Below, one piece after another: positions 1-11,817 of a stretch of DNA of 64,000 bases. Position numbers and translations under genes: made by a program. Position 1 is the stretch's first letter. Every line of letters begins with the position of its first letter. Location of the stretch: NCBI RefSeq assembly GCF_032854445.1, contig NC_088301.1, positions 44,015,116 through 44,079,115 of the forward strand, written 5' to 3'. The notes beneath the pieces were generated by a model, which saw only the letters and a list, made by a program, of their open reading frames with translations, made no database searches and had not been told where the DNA came from. Origin of the DNA: Liolophura sinensis (taxonomy: Eukaryota > Mollusca > Polyplacophora > Chitonida > Chitonidae).

Positions 1-680
1 TATACATGTATGTCTGAGGCCCGTGTATATGTAATAAATGTTACGGATTTCACGGGCATGTATATATATATGTGTGTACTGTAATTTGGAAGTTAAAGGG
101 ATTGCTGTTGTATATGTATATATATCTATAAATATGTACATGTATATTTTGTGTCAGATGATCGGTCCGCATGCCATAGATTATATGTACCTGTATAGCA
201 CATGCCATTGTAGTAATTAGATGCTGCTGTGACTAACATCACAGCCTTACACAGAAAATTAAGTTATGCATAAACGTTTAGTTACTGTTGTAATATGTGT
301 CACAGAAGCAGAATGTCACAGAATGTAGTCCTATTTTACATATTATTGCAAGTTACATGTGCAGCAACATGAAGTGCACGCATGTGTGTGGCTGTCAATG
401 TACTATTTAACTGAGTCTTATTTTTCACGTATAAAATGTCAAATATCATATCACGATAACAGTTTTTGTTGAAGTTATTTTGTAAAAAGTTCGTCATAAA
501 CATGCCAAATGTTGGTGGTTTGGCCAAGAGAGCGCCATCATATAAACGAAAAAAGTCGTCACTTTTTATTTTCCTGATGTTATGATAATCGAGATATTGC
601 AGTTCAAAGTAAACAAAAACGCCTACGTTCCTAGTTTATCATTTGTAATGTAGAAGTAGTGTTAAATCAGTGTTAAATTC
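1..680. other. AT-rich stretch, no gene seen
   Basis: The stretch begins with TATA/TGTA-rich low-complexity DNA up to about 140 and continues as AT-rich sequence. The short open frames have no recognisable domain and no plausible splice context. I see no exon here. Confidence 0.5.
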
Positions 681-684
681 CCTC

Positions 685-1530
685 TGATTACTAGACTGTT
701 CTGATATACTTAAAAGCCATTTTCATCGGGAAAGTGTTAGTTTGATACATCTGTCGTGGAATACATCTGGCGTTATTTCTCAGGGTCTCAACCAGGAGCC
801 ACAATACGTGCCAAGCCTTAGGTTGTAATAATAGGAGAGACCTTACTTCGTGCAAATGGAGTGTCTCGCCTCTAATACTAATACAAGTATATAATAGAAA
901 AATGCCTATGCCCGTTAAGATTTTTACGGACCCCTCTTCTGAAATTACTTTGTTGTCTTTTGTTTTAATGGAATTCGTGTACATGTAAGAACTAAATATA
1001 AATTTGATTTGATTTATTGACCAGAATATAGTAACAAAGCAAGTAATATAGCAAATAAAGGTCGCATACGTAAAGCATAAATTCGCAAGACAATAGTAAA
1101 ATATATGGAGTAATATCTGGCGGGACGAAAACACCACGGTGTTTGTTTTATCCCCGTTAGTTAAATTTAATGAACTGTTGGTCTCATGAACAGAATATTG
1201 CTTGAAAATTGAAACATAACATATAAGAGACCAATGCTTTAATAATATATAAGTGGTAAATACAGCGGATTGAGTTTTGTGGGGATTTATCATGCAGATA
1301 ATGTGGCATGCGTATGGTCAGCAAATAATATTATGTCAAGAAGATTAGTGTGGAATGTCATTAATGTACAACAAAAACAGCAATGGTCCCAGAATGGATT
1401 CTTATGGAACGCCAGATTTCATATAGCCCTAGGGGATGAGAGAGAATCCTTATTGTTGACGTATTGTTTTGTGTCGTTTTCATGAAGTCCGGAACAACAC
1501 CTTGTCTAAATTACAAGTTCATTAGATGAC
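685..1530 (-). pseudogene. Decayed LINE reverse-transcriptase fragment
   Basis: Read on the minus strand, this is the C-terminal half of the reverse transcriptase of a non-LTR retrotransposon of the Jockey/CR1-like kind. Around 1,345-1,415 the conserved RT block reads V-P-stop-E-S-I-L-G-P-L-L-F-L-L-Y-I-N-D-I, the usual VPQGS-ILGPLLFLLYINDI motif with the Gln codon now a stop. Just upstream is KQYVNNKDSL, matching the QYV strand before that block. Further downstream, in other frames, are a KILTGIGI stretch like the usual KISKGIGI and a C-terminal LLLQPKAW region. Several frame changes and stops separate these pieces, and there is no endonuclease domain or tail, so it is a dead, truncated copy. 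The clade is inferred from the motif only. Confidence 0.7.
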
Positions 1531-4500
1531 GTAAAGGTTCACTTATTATTTCGACAACTGTTTTAAAAACAGATATACTAACATCATCATAACCGGCCGC
1601 GCTTTTTTTTTAATTTGAATGCTATGGACTTTATTTCCTCTGTAGTGCACTCGGTCAAAATAAATTCTGATTGATAACTGGATTTTAAAAAATATTAAAA
1701 CCGATTTTTGTAGTTGGTATTTTTTGAGTCTAGTTTCGCCGCAACCGTGCAAAAATGTTTTTTTTTTATAAAATGATAAGCAATATCAGGTTAAAACTTA
1801 TGAGGACAAACAGCCAATTTATTTCTATTCATTAACTCGTTTCACACCTTCCAAGTAAATTTAATGCCATTCTTGAATAAGTTGAATTTATGCTCATAGT
1901 ATTTCATTTTTGCTAGCGGGATGGTATGGTTTGATTTGTTTCTATATGTTCGTAATTGATAAGATATTACCGGATCATTATTGCTAGAGTTTTGCAGAAA
2001 GACATCACTGGAACAGAATTAAGGATTGCCTGGGATATCCATGGTTAAATAATGCTTGCTTTTTCGAAGTTTTGGTTACGATTGGGAAACATTCATTATA
2101 AACTGAATTAAGTTCAGATGAAACATATCTCAAGGTATTTTAATATCAAACTCATGTGATAGATGTAGCCAGTTTCTATTCTGGATAATTTGTACTTAAA
2201 TTAAATTTTTTATTCATCGGAATATTTACCAAAACTGAATTGAGTTGGTTTCACATTGCGAATACACTTGGTTTTATCTATGTGGAAAATAGGGAAAGGA
2301 TCACTTTATTATTTCAGAGAGAACTGTACCGGTCATAATATTGCCTCATGGAAATTTTGGAAAATATTGCCAATGAAAGGAGCTGGTCTGGAAGTGACTA
2401 TTGTCGATTTTGTGATTTTTGAAAAAAAAATAATTGGTTTTAAGTATATGTTTACAAAATTTTGAGATGGGAGGTGCCTATCAATATTAAACAGGTTGGG
2501 AATAATGATTTGAAAAATATTTTTTAGTTTTTCGACACTTTTACCTGGTGACCTGTGTATATATTACATAACTTGTTTGTGTATTAGTTTGTAATTCAGT
2601 CAACAGAGACTCAACTGTTCCATCATCCTCCAAATGGGGTAGGTCGTCGCGTGCTGAGTACTCACATTTGTTACTAATTTACATAATAAGGCAACCACCC
2701 TTTCTTTTATTCCGAGATGATGAGATGATCTGGATACCAGGTATGGCATAGAGGTTTTCAGTGCTATCATTTAGCCAGTTTTCATGGATTACTGTGGCAG
2801 GAAAATGAAATTGTAAGCAGTCTCTGAAAAATGTTGGGACAAACTTCTGGCATTGAAATGGATAACTGATAGTGACGTGTCTGAGATATAGTGGTCCTTA
2901 ATATCGGAATTAAATTCTAATTTTCTACGTAATACTTGGAATGTTCGTCAATGAGGTGTTTAAATTGATATTGTTCCCTGAGCTGAATTGTCAGTAAGGT
3001 ATGCAGATGACTCTAAGTCATTTAGATTAAAAGGATTGAATAGAAGGGAAGAGTCACTAGAGATAAAAAAAATTATCGTTGTAAAATAGTAACACAGATA
3101 AACCTGGGTCCACTGAGGAATCTTACACTGAAAGCTACGAGAGGAACACAGCTGAATTTCCATGACGGCATCTCTTCACAGTAGAAATGCCATAAACTGA
3201 AATGACAGATACTAGATCTCTCTACACTAACGCCGACATCCACATCGTACTTGTATTTTTATTGCACACGACTACTGGCCCCTAAAGGCTATAGGTTATT
3301 CGGAATGCCGACAATAACACATGTATTGGTAGTTGCCATCACATATAGGTATGAATTTAGAATCCCACCGGGAATAGAATGATATTTGTTGTGAAGCCTT
3401 CAAAGGGGAAGAATAGTAAATAAATATAAATCTTACGATAAACAATCGAAATGTACAGTGTAACACAGGATAAAGCTATAGCATACCACTCCGTGTTGCT
3501 AGTTGGGTTGAAAATGCCTGGAGAAAGATCAAATTCAAAATCTGAATACCCGGAATCTGAGGTCTGTCATGAAGCACTATGGGTTCAAATTGACTCGGCA
3601 GTGTAATTGCTTCTGTGTAGCTACAACTTATCTCGAAAATGACATCGTTTTGATACGAGGTCATTTAGGGCAGCTAACTTGGGTTGGACATCTATGACGT
3701 CCGTTGAGCTGTAAGCTTACCGGGCAGTCGTCTGGAAAACGGATCGGGCAATAAATCGAGTGTTTTTGGTGAATTTAAGGTCATTATTATGTTTTTCAGA
3801 AGCCCTCCGGTAATATACTGTTTAAGTAGGTTATAATCTTTATAATTAGGACCGGTAGCTACATGTGAACATTAATCCTTTAAAGTAATAACCATACTAT
3901 AGAACAACGGTGTGTCATACCCCGAGTCAAAATAATTATTAGAGCGCAGACAGCACAACAGTTACAGAGATTTAGTAGGAGATTTTGTTTTTAATGACCT
4001 GAGGTGACACTTGGGGGTCTATTGTATATATAATTACAGTGAAGAAGTAACTTAAGAAGCAAATGGACCTTGATGTCATCCTACATAAAAATGTTACGTG
4101 CAATACAAATAGGTGCATTGGTAGTCAATTGAAGTGAGGAACATATTAAATCAGAAGATATGAGCGTAAATATTATTATCAATAAATAGTGTGTACGCAG
4201 ATCCGCTAAATGTAGTGGTGTGAGTGGGGGGGGGCATTAATTGATGAACTAGTCCCATGCCTATGTCCTCTCTCTACGGGTAGCTGCACTTCAGACACCT
4301 GGATTGTAACGGTTTTACACATCAGCAGGCGATTGTCATGTGAAATGCTCCGAATATGCTGGGACTAACAGAGTAGTGAAAACAGCATTCATAGAATAAA
4401 CCATTACTCACGGAGCAGTCGTCAAGCGTTTGGATCAATATATGAAGCATTGGATGAGCAAGCTCTCACTTTGAATCAAGATTCTATCTTCAAATAGCCG

Positions 4501-5863
4501 GTCGTCGTCATATGACTGAAAAATTGTTGAGTACGACGTTTAAACCTCAAGCACTCACTCAATCAAACAGTCGGAGCTTTAAAAAAATGTATTGAAAAAC
4601 AAAAACTTACCAAAAGGTCACACGCACATCTAGATATTATTCCTACATGCACTGTTTACTTCTCTGGAACAGCATGCATGAGAAACTGCACTGATAAGTT
4701 CTCAAGTTCAGATAAATTTGAAGCTAATTGACTTCATGAAGCCAAAAACAGCTCATACACATTGAAAACTATCTAGTTGGAGTTACTTTCACAGGCTCTC
4801 ATTTTATTCTATCCTCAGATGTCGATAACCTGGGAAATAGTTCACGAAATACAACCCTAAAACCTCATGCACATCAACATATTGTCCATATAAAAACATC
4901 CAACCGCCAAGTTCCATGAAAATCCATCGGAACTGTAGAAGATATATTTCAAAGCCATTAAATTTAAGATTACATGTATATGACTTATGCATAAATTTTA
5001 TTTTTTGGTGACAAGCTTAATGGTTATGAAATTAATTCTCTTGGCCAGACCATGGAGGTATACATACATGGTGGATTTACGGTACCTGCATTCTCAGTAT
5101 ATCTGACGTGAACAGTGAATTGTATTTACGTTTACTGAATAAGACGTATCGCCAAAAATGCCTTAGGCAGCGATTTTGACACCAAAAACAAATATTAGGA
5201 AAGCAAATTAATACACAAAAATCGTTTATAAGACTTTGTAGAGTAGCAGATATAATAAAATACAAAATGATGTATAACATCAGTCCTCAAAATATAGAGC
5301 TAGAATGTCTAGATGCTTTTCTATGGAAATTCTCTGGGGTATCCTCATTTAAAAGTGTCAGGCTTGGTTCACGTTCCAACGGTTACATTTTTAACTGACT
5401 GAAAGTCATCAGCACACTCTGACATGGTGAAAAAACGTAGTTTATGCATTGGCGTGCATGACAATTAGAATCTCTAGACTTCGTTATTGTGAAAGATCAA
5501 TCCAAAACTCCTCAGCATCCCAGAAGATCCGGTAATTAAGGAACTCTACTGGACATGTTAGGCTCTCAAAGGAGCGGAGTCTGAGAGCAAAGTAAATCTT
5601 TGCATTTGCATAGGACATCGGTCGGTTGCATTTCAATCAAGACAACGTCAGGTCTTGAGAGCACTCAAAAGTGATGGATCGTCAATTGCATGGGAAAAGT
5701 GTGTTAGGCTTTTGTACAATCGCATTCTTGTTGTAACAGGATATGCTGCATATATAATTAAGGTTTCTCAACTGAGCCTGAGATTCAATTTCTGGCAACG
5801 GATTGGCAGTACATATTCCCAGTCCCTGCTTAACGACACACGCTGCATGCAGGTTACCACATC
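1531..5863. other. Gene-poor intergenic DNA
   Basis: About 4.3 kb without a convincing exon. The only recognisable element is a SINE tail at about 4,497-4,562. Open frames are short, AT-rich and lack known motifs. The last few hundred bases should hold the promoter and 5' UTR of the GPCR gene at 5,864, but I see no clear core-promoter motif. Confidence 0.45.
4497..4562 (+). repeat. SINE family 2, 3'-end fragment
   Basis: The sequence matches the 3' end of the family seen full length at 16,972-17,287 and 61,540-61,835. It carries the shared block with ATATGACTGAAAAATTGTTG, then GTACGACGTTTAAAC, then a CACTCACTC-type tail. This copy is on the plus strand and lacks its head. Confidence 0.7.
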
Positions 5864-8521
5864 ATGAACAACAGCACAAACTTTTCGGAAGTTCTGTTAA
5901 ATAGCTGGTCCATGCCCTTTTCAACGCGAGTAGCCGTTCTTGTTGTCTTCTGCATGATCCTTGCCATTGGGATAGTTGGAAATGCTGCTGTGATCGTAGT
6001 CGTGGCCTCGGTACGGACGATGAGAACGACTGTGAACCTCTGTCTTGGGGTCCTCTCCTTGGCCGATCTAGGGGTTCTGACACTTCTGCCCATTCTCTCC
6101 ATCATCGTCCTGTTCGATATCGATGCGTCCATCATTGGGCGAAACTTCTGTGAGTATACACTTGTAGGCGGCTCGTCACAAGCAAAGTTTTCTTTTATTC
6201 TACGGTACGTAAGATATGTGTGTGCTCGCGCCTGTCCATAACTGAGGTAAACTTAACAGGAGACCATACTTCACCTGTTCACCATTTCCCAATTAGAGAT
6301 TATATATTACCTTGTATTCCCGCATAAACCACGCTTCTGCTGGTGAACTAAGCATCCCCGGGGCCAGATCCCTTTGCATTGTTTCAATGTGACAGTATGT
6401 TAAATGCAATGACAACACACCATTTTGAGTAATTCTAGACCAGTGACGTCTAATAATTGCAATTAATGTGGCTGCATTTTTTTTTACCTAATTCTGCTTA
6501 AGCCATTGTGCCAGGGGGCTTGTATATTGCTACTATTTATTTTACATGAACAATTGGAATAAAAACCCTGAATGAGGTAAATTGACAAAGAGGCCGTATT
6601 TCATGTGACCGTTTGCCAGTTATCACAATGTCGTCGCTGCTCTGGTTTTTCTCTCAATATTGTACGTCTTTAATTGCTTTATTTTACATATATTGCTTTA
6701 TACGGTATACACAGGTTCACGCCTATGTATATAACACGAGTATTCCGTAGAGCATATTTTGGTGAAAAATTTTAAGTCAGTGTCAGTTGACCTTCATTTG
6801 AGCTACCTAAGATTTCTCCACTGTCTATACTCCAATTCCTCACACCGATTTCACTGAGAGAATTACCTCACGAAACGTATCGGTGTTCAACAAAACTGGT
6901 CAGCGCTACATATTAACGTCAAAGACAACAAAGCTTTCTTCAATTCCACTGCATACAAGGGTTACCAATTATGAAATTCGTTGTTCATCGAGCTGACGAG
7001 ATGTGGTTTAGAAATGAACGGGCAGGCTAGATTCAATTGAGGGAGAGAGATTTATCTGACAACGCGAGCATCAGGCGTAGGTACTAGATTTACATCGGAT
7101 TCTCGACTGAAATAGGTTGAAGTCCGGTTGTCGTCCTTATTTCCATGAAATCACGCATTGTCGTGCGAATACCATTGTTACTGGTTTAGGGTAGGACTAT
7201 CTTCATTAATCAAGCAGCCACGATGTCCAACATCATCTAGGTTACCTTGATTCACTGAGCCATATGAACTCTTCAAAGCCCTGAATTGTCCTTCATAAAT
7301 ATGCTTTCCACCTCGGAGAAAACGTCTTTCAGTTTTTTGAAACTTACAGCTGAGTTTATGAATTTTGCCCCAAATTGCCCTTTTCTATATACTTCAAATT
7401 CTTTGTTCCTAATAACAAGCTTTTTAGAAAAATCTTGAACCACGGTAAATCATTCGAAAATATTAAAAATTTCGAATGGCACAACAGGCCACCGGACCAT
7501 TGGCTGTCGAAAGAGTAGGTTTCTGAATATATGAGGCGAAACATTCGTATACCAGCCGTAACCAATGACGTTTCAGGTCAACAATCGCAAGGCTTTTACA
7601 GTACAGTAAAGCAAGGGTGATTACGAAGCCTACAGCGCAATATCAACCTTGTTGACAGGAAAATGGGTAGGGCCCACATATGTGAAAGAGAGTATGGCTA
7701 CATCCTACTTCCTTAGTTGCCGATACCTACAGAACATGCAGTCCTATACCGTTTAGTTCTATCTTTTCCTCTCTCCAGGTTTGTTCCTGGCAGTGTACGA
7801 CCGAGGAGCCCTTGTTTGTTCAATCCTCATTTTCCTGTTCATCAGCTTGGAGCGGTACTTCGCCTTGTGTCACCCGCTCCGGTCTATCCAGCTTCAGAGG
7901 GGGTGGAAGGTTGGGGCTGTGCTGCTCATCATCTGGCTTCTGGCTTCGCTAGTGTCCATTCCCTACTGCTACATTTCACAGTTCACCGTCGTCCCCATTG
8001 CCGAAACTAACTGCACAAGAGCCTTCTGCTATTATGAGTTCGGACAGACTTGGATGAAACACTACGAGACAGCTCTCACCTGCTTGATTTTCCTTCTCCC
8101 AGTACCTTTACTGTGTTACTTTTATGGCAGAATGGTTCGCACATTGCAAACACAACCACTTAGCGAACCCTACGGTGCAGGTGGAGCATCCTTAAGAAAA
8201 TCGCGATCTCAAGTTATCAAAATGCTCATAGCAGTAGTTGTCATATTTATTATCTGCAATATTCCTTTCCGCATTTACATATTCATTTACCTTTACGGGA
8301 ACAATGTGCTGTACGAAGATATGCAGAAGAAGAACCGTATTGCCCTTAACTGGTCTGCCCGACTCTTAACCTTTGTGAACAACTCCACTAATCCAATCAT
8401 ATACTTTTCGGTATCCACCAATTTTCGGCAAGCCTTCAAGAAAGTTCTGTGCAGAACTTCTCACAGATGCCAGGGAACAGAATGTTCCGATTCCAGACGG
8501 ATCTATTCTACCTCCCTCTAA
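5864..8521 (+). CDS. Rhodopsin-family GPCR, probable peptide receptor (2 exons)
   Basis: A seven-transmembrane receptor of 342 residues encoded by exons 5,864-6,149 and 7,779-8,521. The donor AACTTCT|GTGAGT and acceptor CTCTCCAG|GT split the codon of Cys96, the TM3 cysteine that pairs with an ECL2 cysteine (around ETNCTRAFC). Visible class A marks are three N-terminal N-glycosylation sequons (residues 2, 3 and 6), TM1 with GN, TM2 with LSLAD, TM3 ending in Glu120-Arg121-Tyr122 (ERY for DRY), ICL3 with a basic run before TM6, and TM7 with NPIIY. TM6 has CNIPF where most family members have CWLP or CWxP. Acidic or aromatic ligand-contact residues cannot be assigned. The tail is short and basic, with cysteines that could be palmitoylated. 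The overall look is of the thyrotropin-releasing-hormone/ghrelin/neuromedin-type peptide receptors, but the ligand is unknown. A poly(A) signal follows at 8,839. Confidence 0.85.
6150..7778 (+). other. Intron of the GPCR gene
   Basis: A 1.6-kb AT-rich intron bounded by GTGAGT and a pyrimidine-rich CTCTCTCCAG. No repeat family or second gene is recognised inside it. Confidence 0.7.
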
Positions 8522-8838
8522 TGTTACACAGGTTTTGATATTGTTAGCTACCAACAACCAACAACCAACAATCCAGAATCAACACCTGGTTTTTCTTAAT
8601 CTAGCCAACTCTTGGAATTTGTCAGAATATCTCATTTTCAACGATCCCTCTTTCTGTTCCGGTTACTCTCCAGTTCTAGACTCTGAATCTGTCAAAGAAT
8701 ACTTCAATTACATCGATCCTCATTTTTGTTGAGGATACCTCCACTGGTTAATTTTGTTCATGTGAGCATTGATATTTTCTACAACTATTAAAACCACAAT
8801 AACTGAAGATCATGTCACTAAATCTATTTGTAAACTGA

Positions 8839-8844
8839 AATAAA
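8839..8844 (+). other. Polyadenylation signal of the GPCR gene
   Basis: AATAAA lies 318 nt after the stop codon, in AT-rich sequence. It is the first canonical signal downstream of the coding region. Confidence 0.55.
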
Positions 8845-8949
8845 TATCATTCCAATGAAGCATCGAAAAATTGTGTTTGTCTACACAAATTTTGCAGTAA
8901 ATTGCCCTTCTAAATAGCCTTTAAGGGTCTAACGTAAAATATAATTGAA

Positions 8950-9424
8950 GACCTACAGCACAGAGAGTAAGACCAGAGCAACGACGACAGTGTGATAGAT
9001 GTACAGCATAGGGAGCAAGACCAGAGCAGCGACAACACTGTGATAGACGTACAGCATAGAGAGTAACAGCAGAGGAGCAACGACAGTAATAGACGTACAC
9101 CATAGAGAGTAAGACCAGAGGAGCAACGACAGTGTGATAGACGTACAGCATAGAGAGTAAGACCAGAGCAGCGACGACAGTGTGATAGATGTACAGCATA
9201 GAGAGCAAAACCAGAGCAGCGACGACAGTGTGATAGACGTACAGCATAGTGCCAGAGCAGCGACGACAGTGTGATAGACGTACAGCATAGCGAGTAAGAC
9301 CAGAGCAGCGACGACAGTGTGACAGACATACAGCATAGCGAGTAAGACCAGAGCAGCGACGACAGTGTGATAGATGTACACCATAGCGAGTAAGACCAGA
9401 GCAGCGACGACACTGTGATAGGTG
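8950..9424. repeat. 48-bp minisatellite, about ten copies
   Basis: The unit reads approximately GTGATAGACGTACAGCATAG, then AGAGTAAGACCAGAGCAGCG, then ACGACA. The repeat runs head to tail about ten times; most copies are exactly 48 bp and one copy near 9,240 is shortened. Because 48 is a multiple of three and the unit has no stops on the minus strand, all three minus frames stay open for 140-170 codons. These frames are an artefact of the repeat, not genes. Confidence 0.9.
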
Positions 9425-11817
9425 GCAAATGGTCACAGGTAACCAGTGAAGTACAGCCTTGTCAGTTTATCTCCAAAAAAAATAAAAAATACAGTGATGT
9501 TAACTGCAATCTATTAGATGTCATTAGTCTAGTATTTCTCATTTAACATACAATCACAATAAACACTGACAAATGATAAAAATCATGAGACACGCTAAAT
9601 CAAAATAAATTTCATTGTTTCATGAAAATGCGCAAACAGAAGACTTTATTCAGGTTTCAGTTGAACAGTGACATGCAGGTAAGTTTGTGCAGATGACACT
9701 ATACTGATATACTATTCACTGCCTACCAAGGTATCTGCAACCCCACAAATTAGAATGAAGGAAAAATGAGAGTGAGAACATGACTTGCCCTTGAATTTAA
9801 GCCGTTAACCAAATGTAGGTATATCCCTATGCACAGCAGGAAAATTCTTTTGACACGTAATTCAATAATTATTTCTGTTCACTAATAAAGATACCCCACA
9901 TTCCCAAACACTGTTACACAATATACATCCACTAATACACTCAGAGAGTATAACCCATATTCATCTGAATAGTTACAGAAATGGTCATTTGGCAAATGTA
10001 CACTTTCAAACTTCACAACTCATTATCACTTTTGCCTTTTGCAGGATAGTATTACGTTTCCTCTTTTTTTCATCTGCCATGTGATACAGGAAGGCACTAT
10101 TTGAATTGTTAAGAACAGTTAAGATAACATCACCAGAAACTTTTGCACAGGTGATATCTTAAAGGAATGTATCTTAGAGAGGGTCCATATACACACCTTA
10201 CATATGAAACGTGATGTTAATATAGCTGTAGCTAGTATATATACTATGTGGAGAAAAATGCTGTTATAATATTACTTGACTTATAAGAACGGATTTTTAT
10301 ATACAAGTTATTGTACATTTTATAATAATTTTATTTAAAAAGTAGTTTCTTTTCCATTCTTTTAAGCAACTTATTTCTCTGAGTCTAAATATATTTTTTA
10401 AAACAGATATACAAATTCATATACACGATACATGTATTTACATTTCTACATACAACAGATATCTTCCCATAAACATTTAATATTAGAATTACAACACTAA
10501 AAATTATTAACCAAGCACCTTAAAATCAATGCTAAGCATGACAAATGGCAAGCAACTTCTTGACAGAAATCAATCACTTACCTTATCATACACTGACAAA
10601 ATTTACCAAGATACTTCTCCAAAAGCATGGCTTCAGCCAGTTAAAGAATAAAATGCCCAGTAAAAATCTGATAAGAATAATTGTATACACACTAAAATTC
10701 TCTTATGTGCCTTTTGTGCCAATATGTCTAATAGAAAAAGATAAAAATTGAAGTGTCAACACTATTTCACTAATTCTTTTTGGAGCCTATTATCATGTTA
10801 GTTTTCTACAAAAAAAAAATTGTACAGAAAATGGGAAAGTTCTCTTCCTCAAAAGCAAAAATTTGAGAAAATAATAACAGTGGACCTTTTTCATGAATTG
10901 AATTTTAAAAGCAAACTGACTACAATGATGTTATCACTGCAAAAATATTTACATATTGTACAAAGGCTTAAAACTTGACAGTGCCCAAAAGTCAAGCCAC
11001 ATGTAAGACCAATAATATGTAATATCATTAATTTATAAACCCATCTGGGTCATATAACATTAAAACATTAGTTATCCTCACAGATCAGCACCTGTGTACT
11101 TCACAGCTATGGACAACGTGAAGAGACTCGGCAAAGAGAAATATAGGAACCAAACTAAAGAATTCCAGCACTACATCTACCAACAAATACAGAAAGTTTT
11201 TTTAGTTTGTGGAAATATGTTGATAAATATCATATCACCTGTCCATTTCAGTTTTTTATTTCCTTTCTTTTTTTAAATTTAAATTTATAGCATTATTACT
11301 ATGACAATATCTGTACATCGTTATCTTAAAAACTCACACTTGTTGCATCAGATGAACTGTACTACATATGATTTCTATTTCAAAAAAACACAATTAACAA
11401 GATCGCACTTACGATAAACTTGTACGCGGAATATTCAAAGTTACTGAACATGGAATAAAAACTTGCAAGACTCAGTGTTTCTGTGACAAGGATATCAAAC
11501 ACGTAAGCTCCCTATAAATCCATCAAAAGCCAAACAATTCTTAAAAGAGGTCAATTTCTACAGTATGTCAGGATATAACAGAGATACAGGATATAAAAAG
11601 TACAATACTGACATCTGTAGATACACAAGTAATACTGACCCACCGTTATGCATTAATGTAACTGGCTGATGATCAACAATTTCACATTCTGTAGGAATAT
11701 TACACTTAATTACTATAAACCACCACCCATTAAGTTCTAAGACAAATAAATTGTATGTGTAATGACAATTGTCACTGTCACAATGATAACTATGCCATAA
11801 ATACTCTCTTTGTATGG
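9425..11817 (-). other. AT-rich region, possible long 3' UTR of TMEM243
   Basis: No exon is recognised. AATAAA signals on the minus strand occur at several points, for example near 9,646 (CTGAATAAAGTC) and near 11,255. The TMEM243 transcript could therefore end anywhere between about 11.25 and 9.6 kb. Transcript data would decide this. Confidence 0.35.

Noticed and set aside
691-1293. 200-codon minus-strand frame as a possible host gene
   Set aside because: It overlaps a recognisable but broken LINE reverse transcriptase whose motifs sit in several frames, so it is not an intact gene.
8910-9436. Three overlapping minus-strand frames of 143-172 codons
   Set aside because: They arise only because the 48-bp minisatellite lacks stops in that direction. 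The protein is a pure 16-residue repeat in all three frames.
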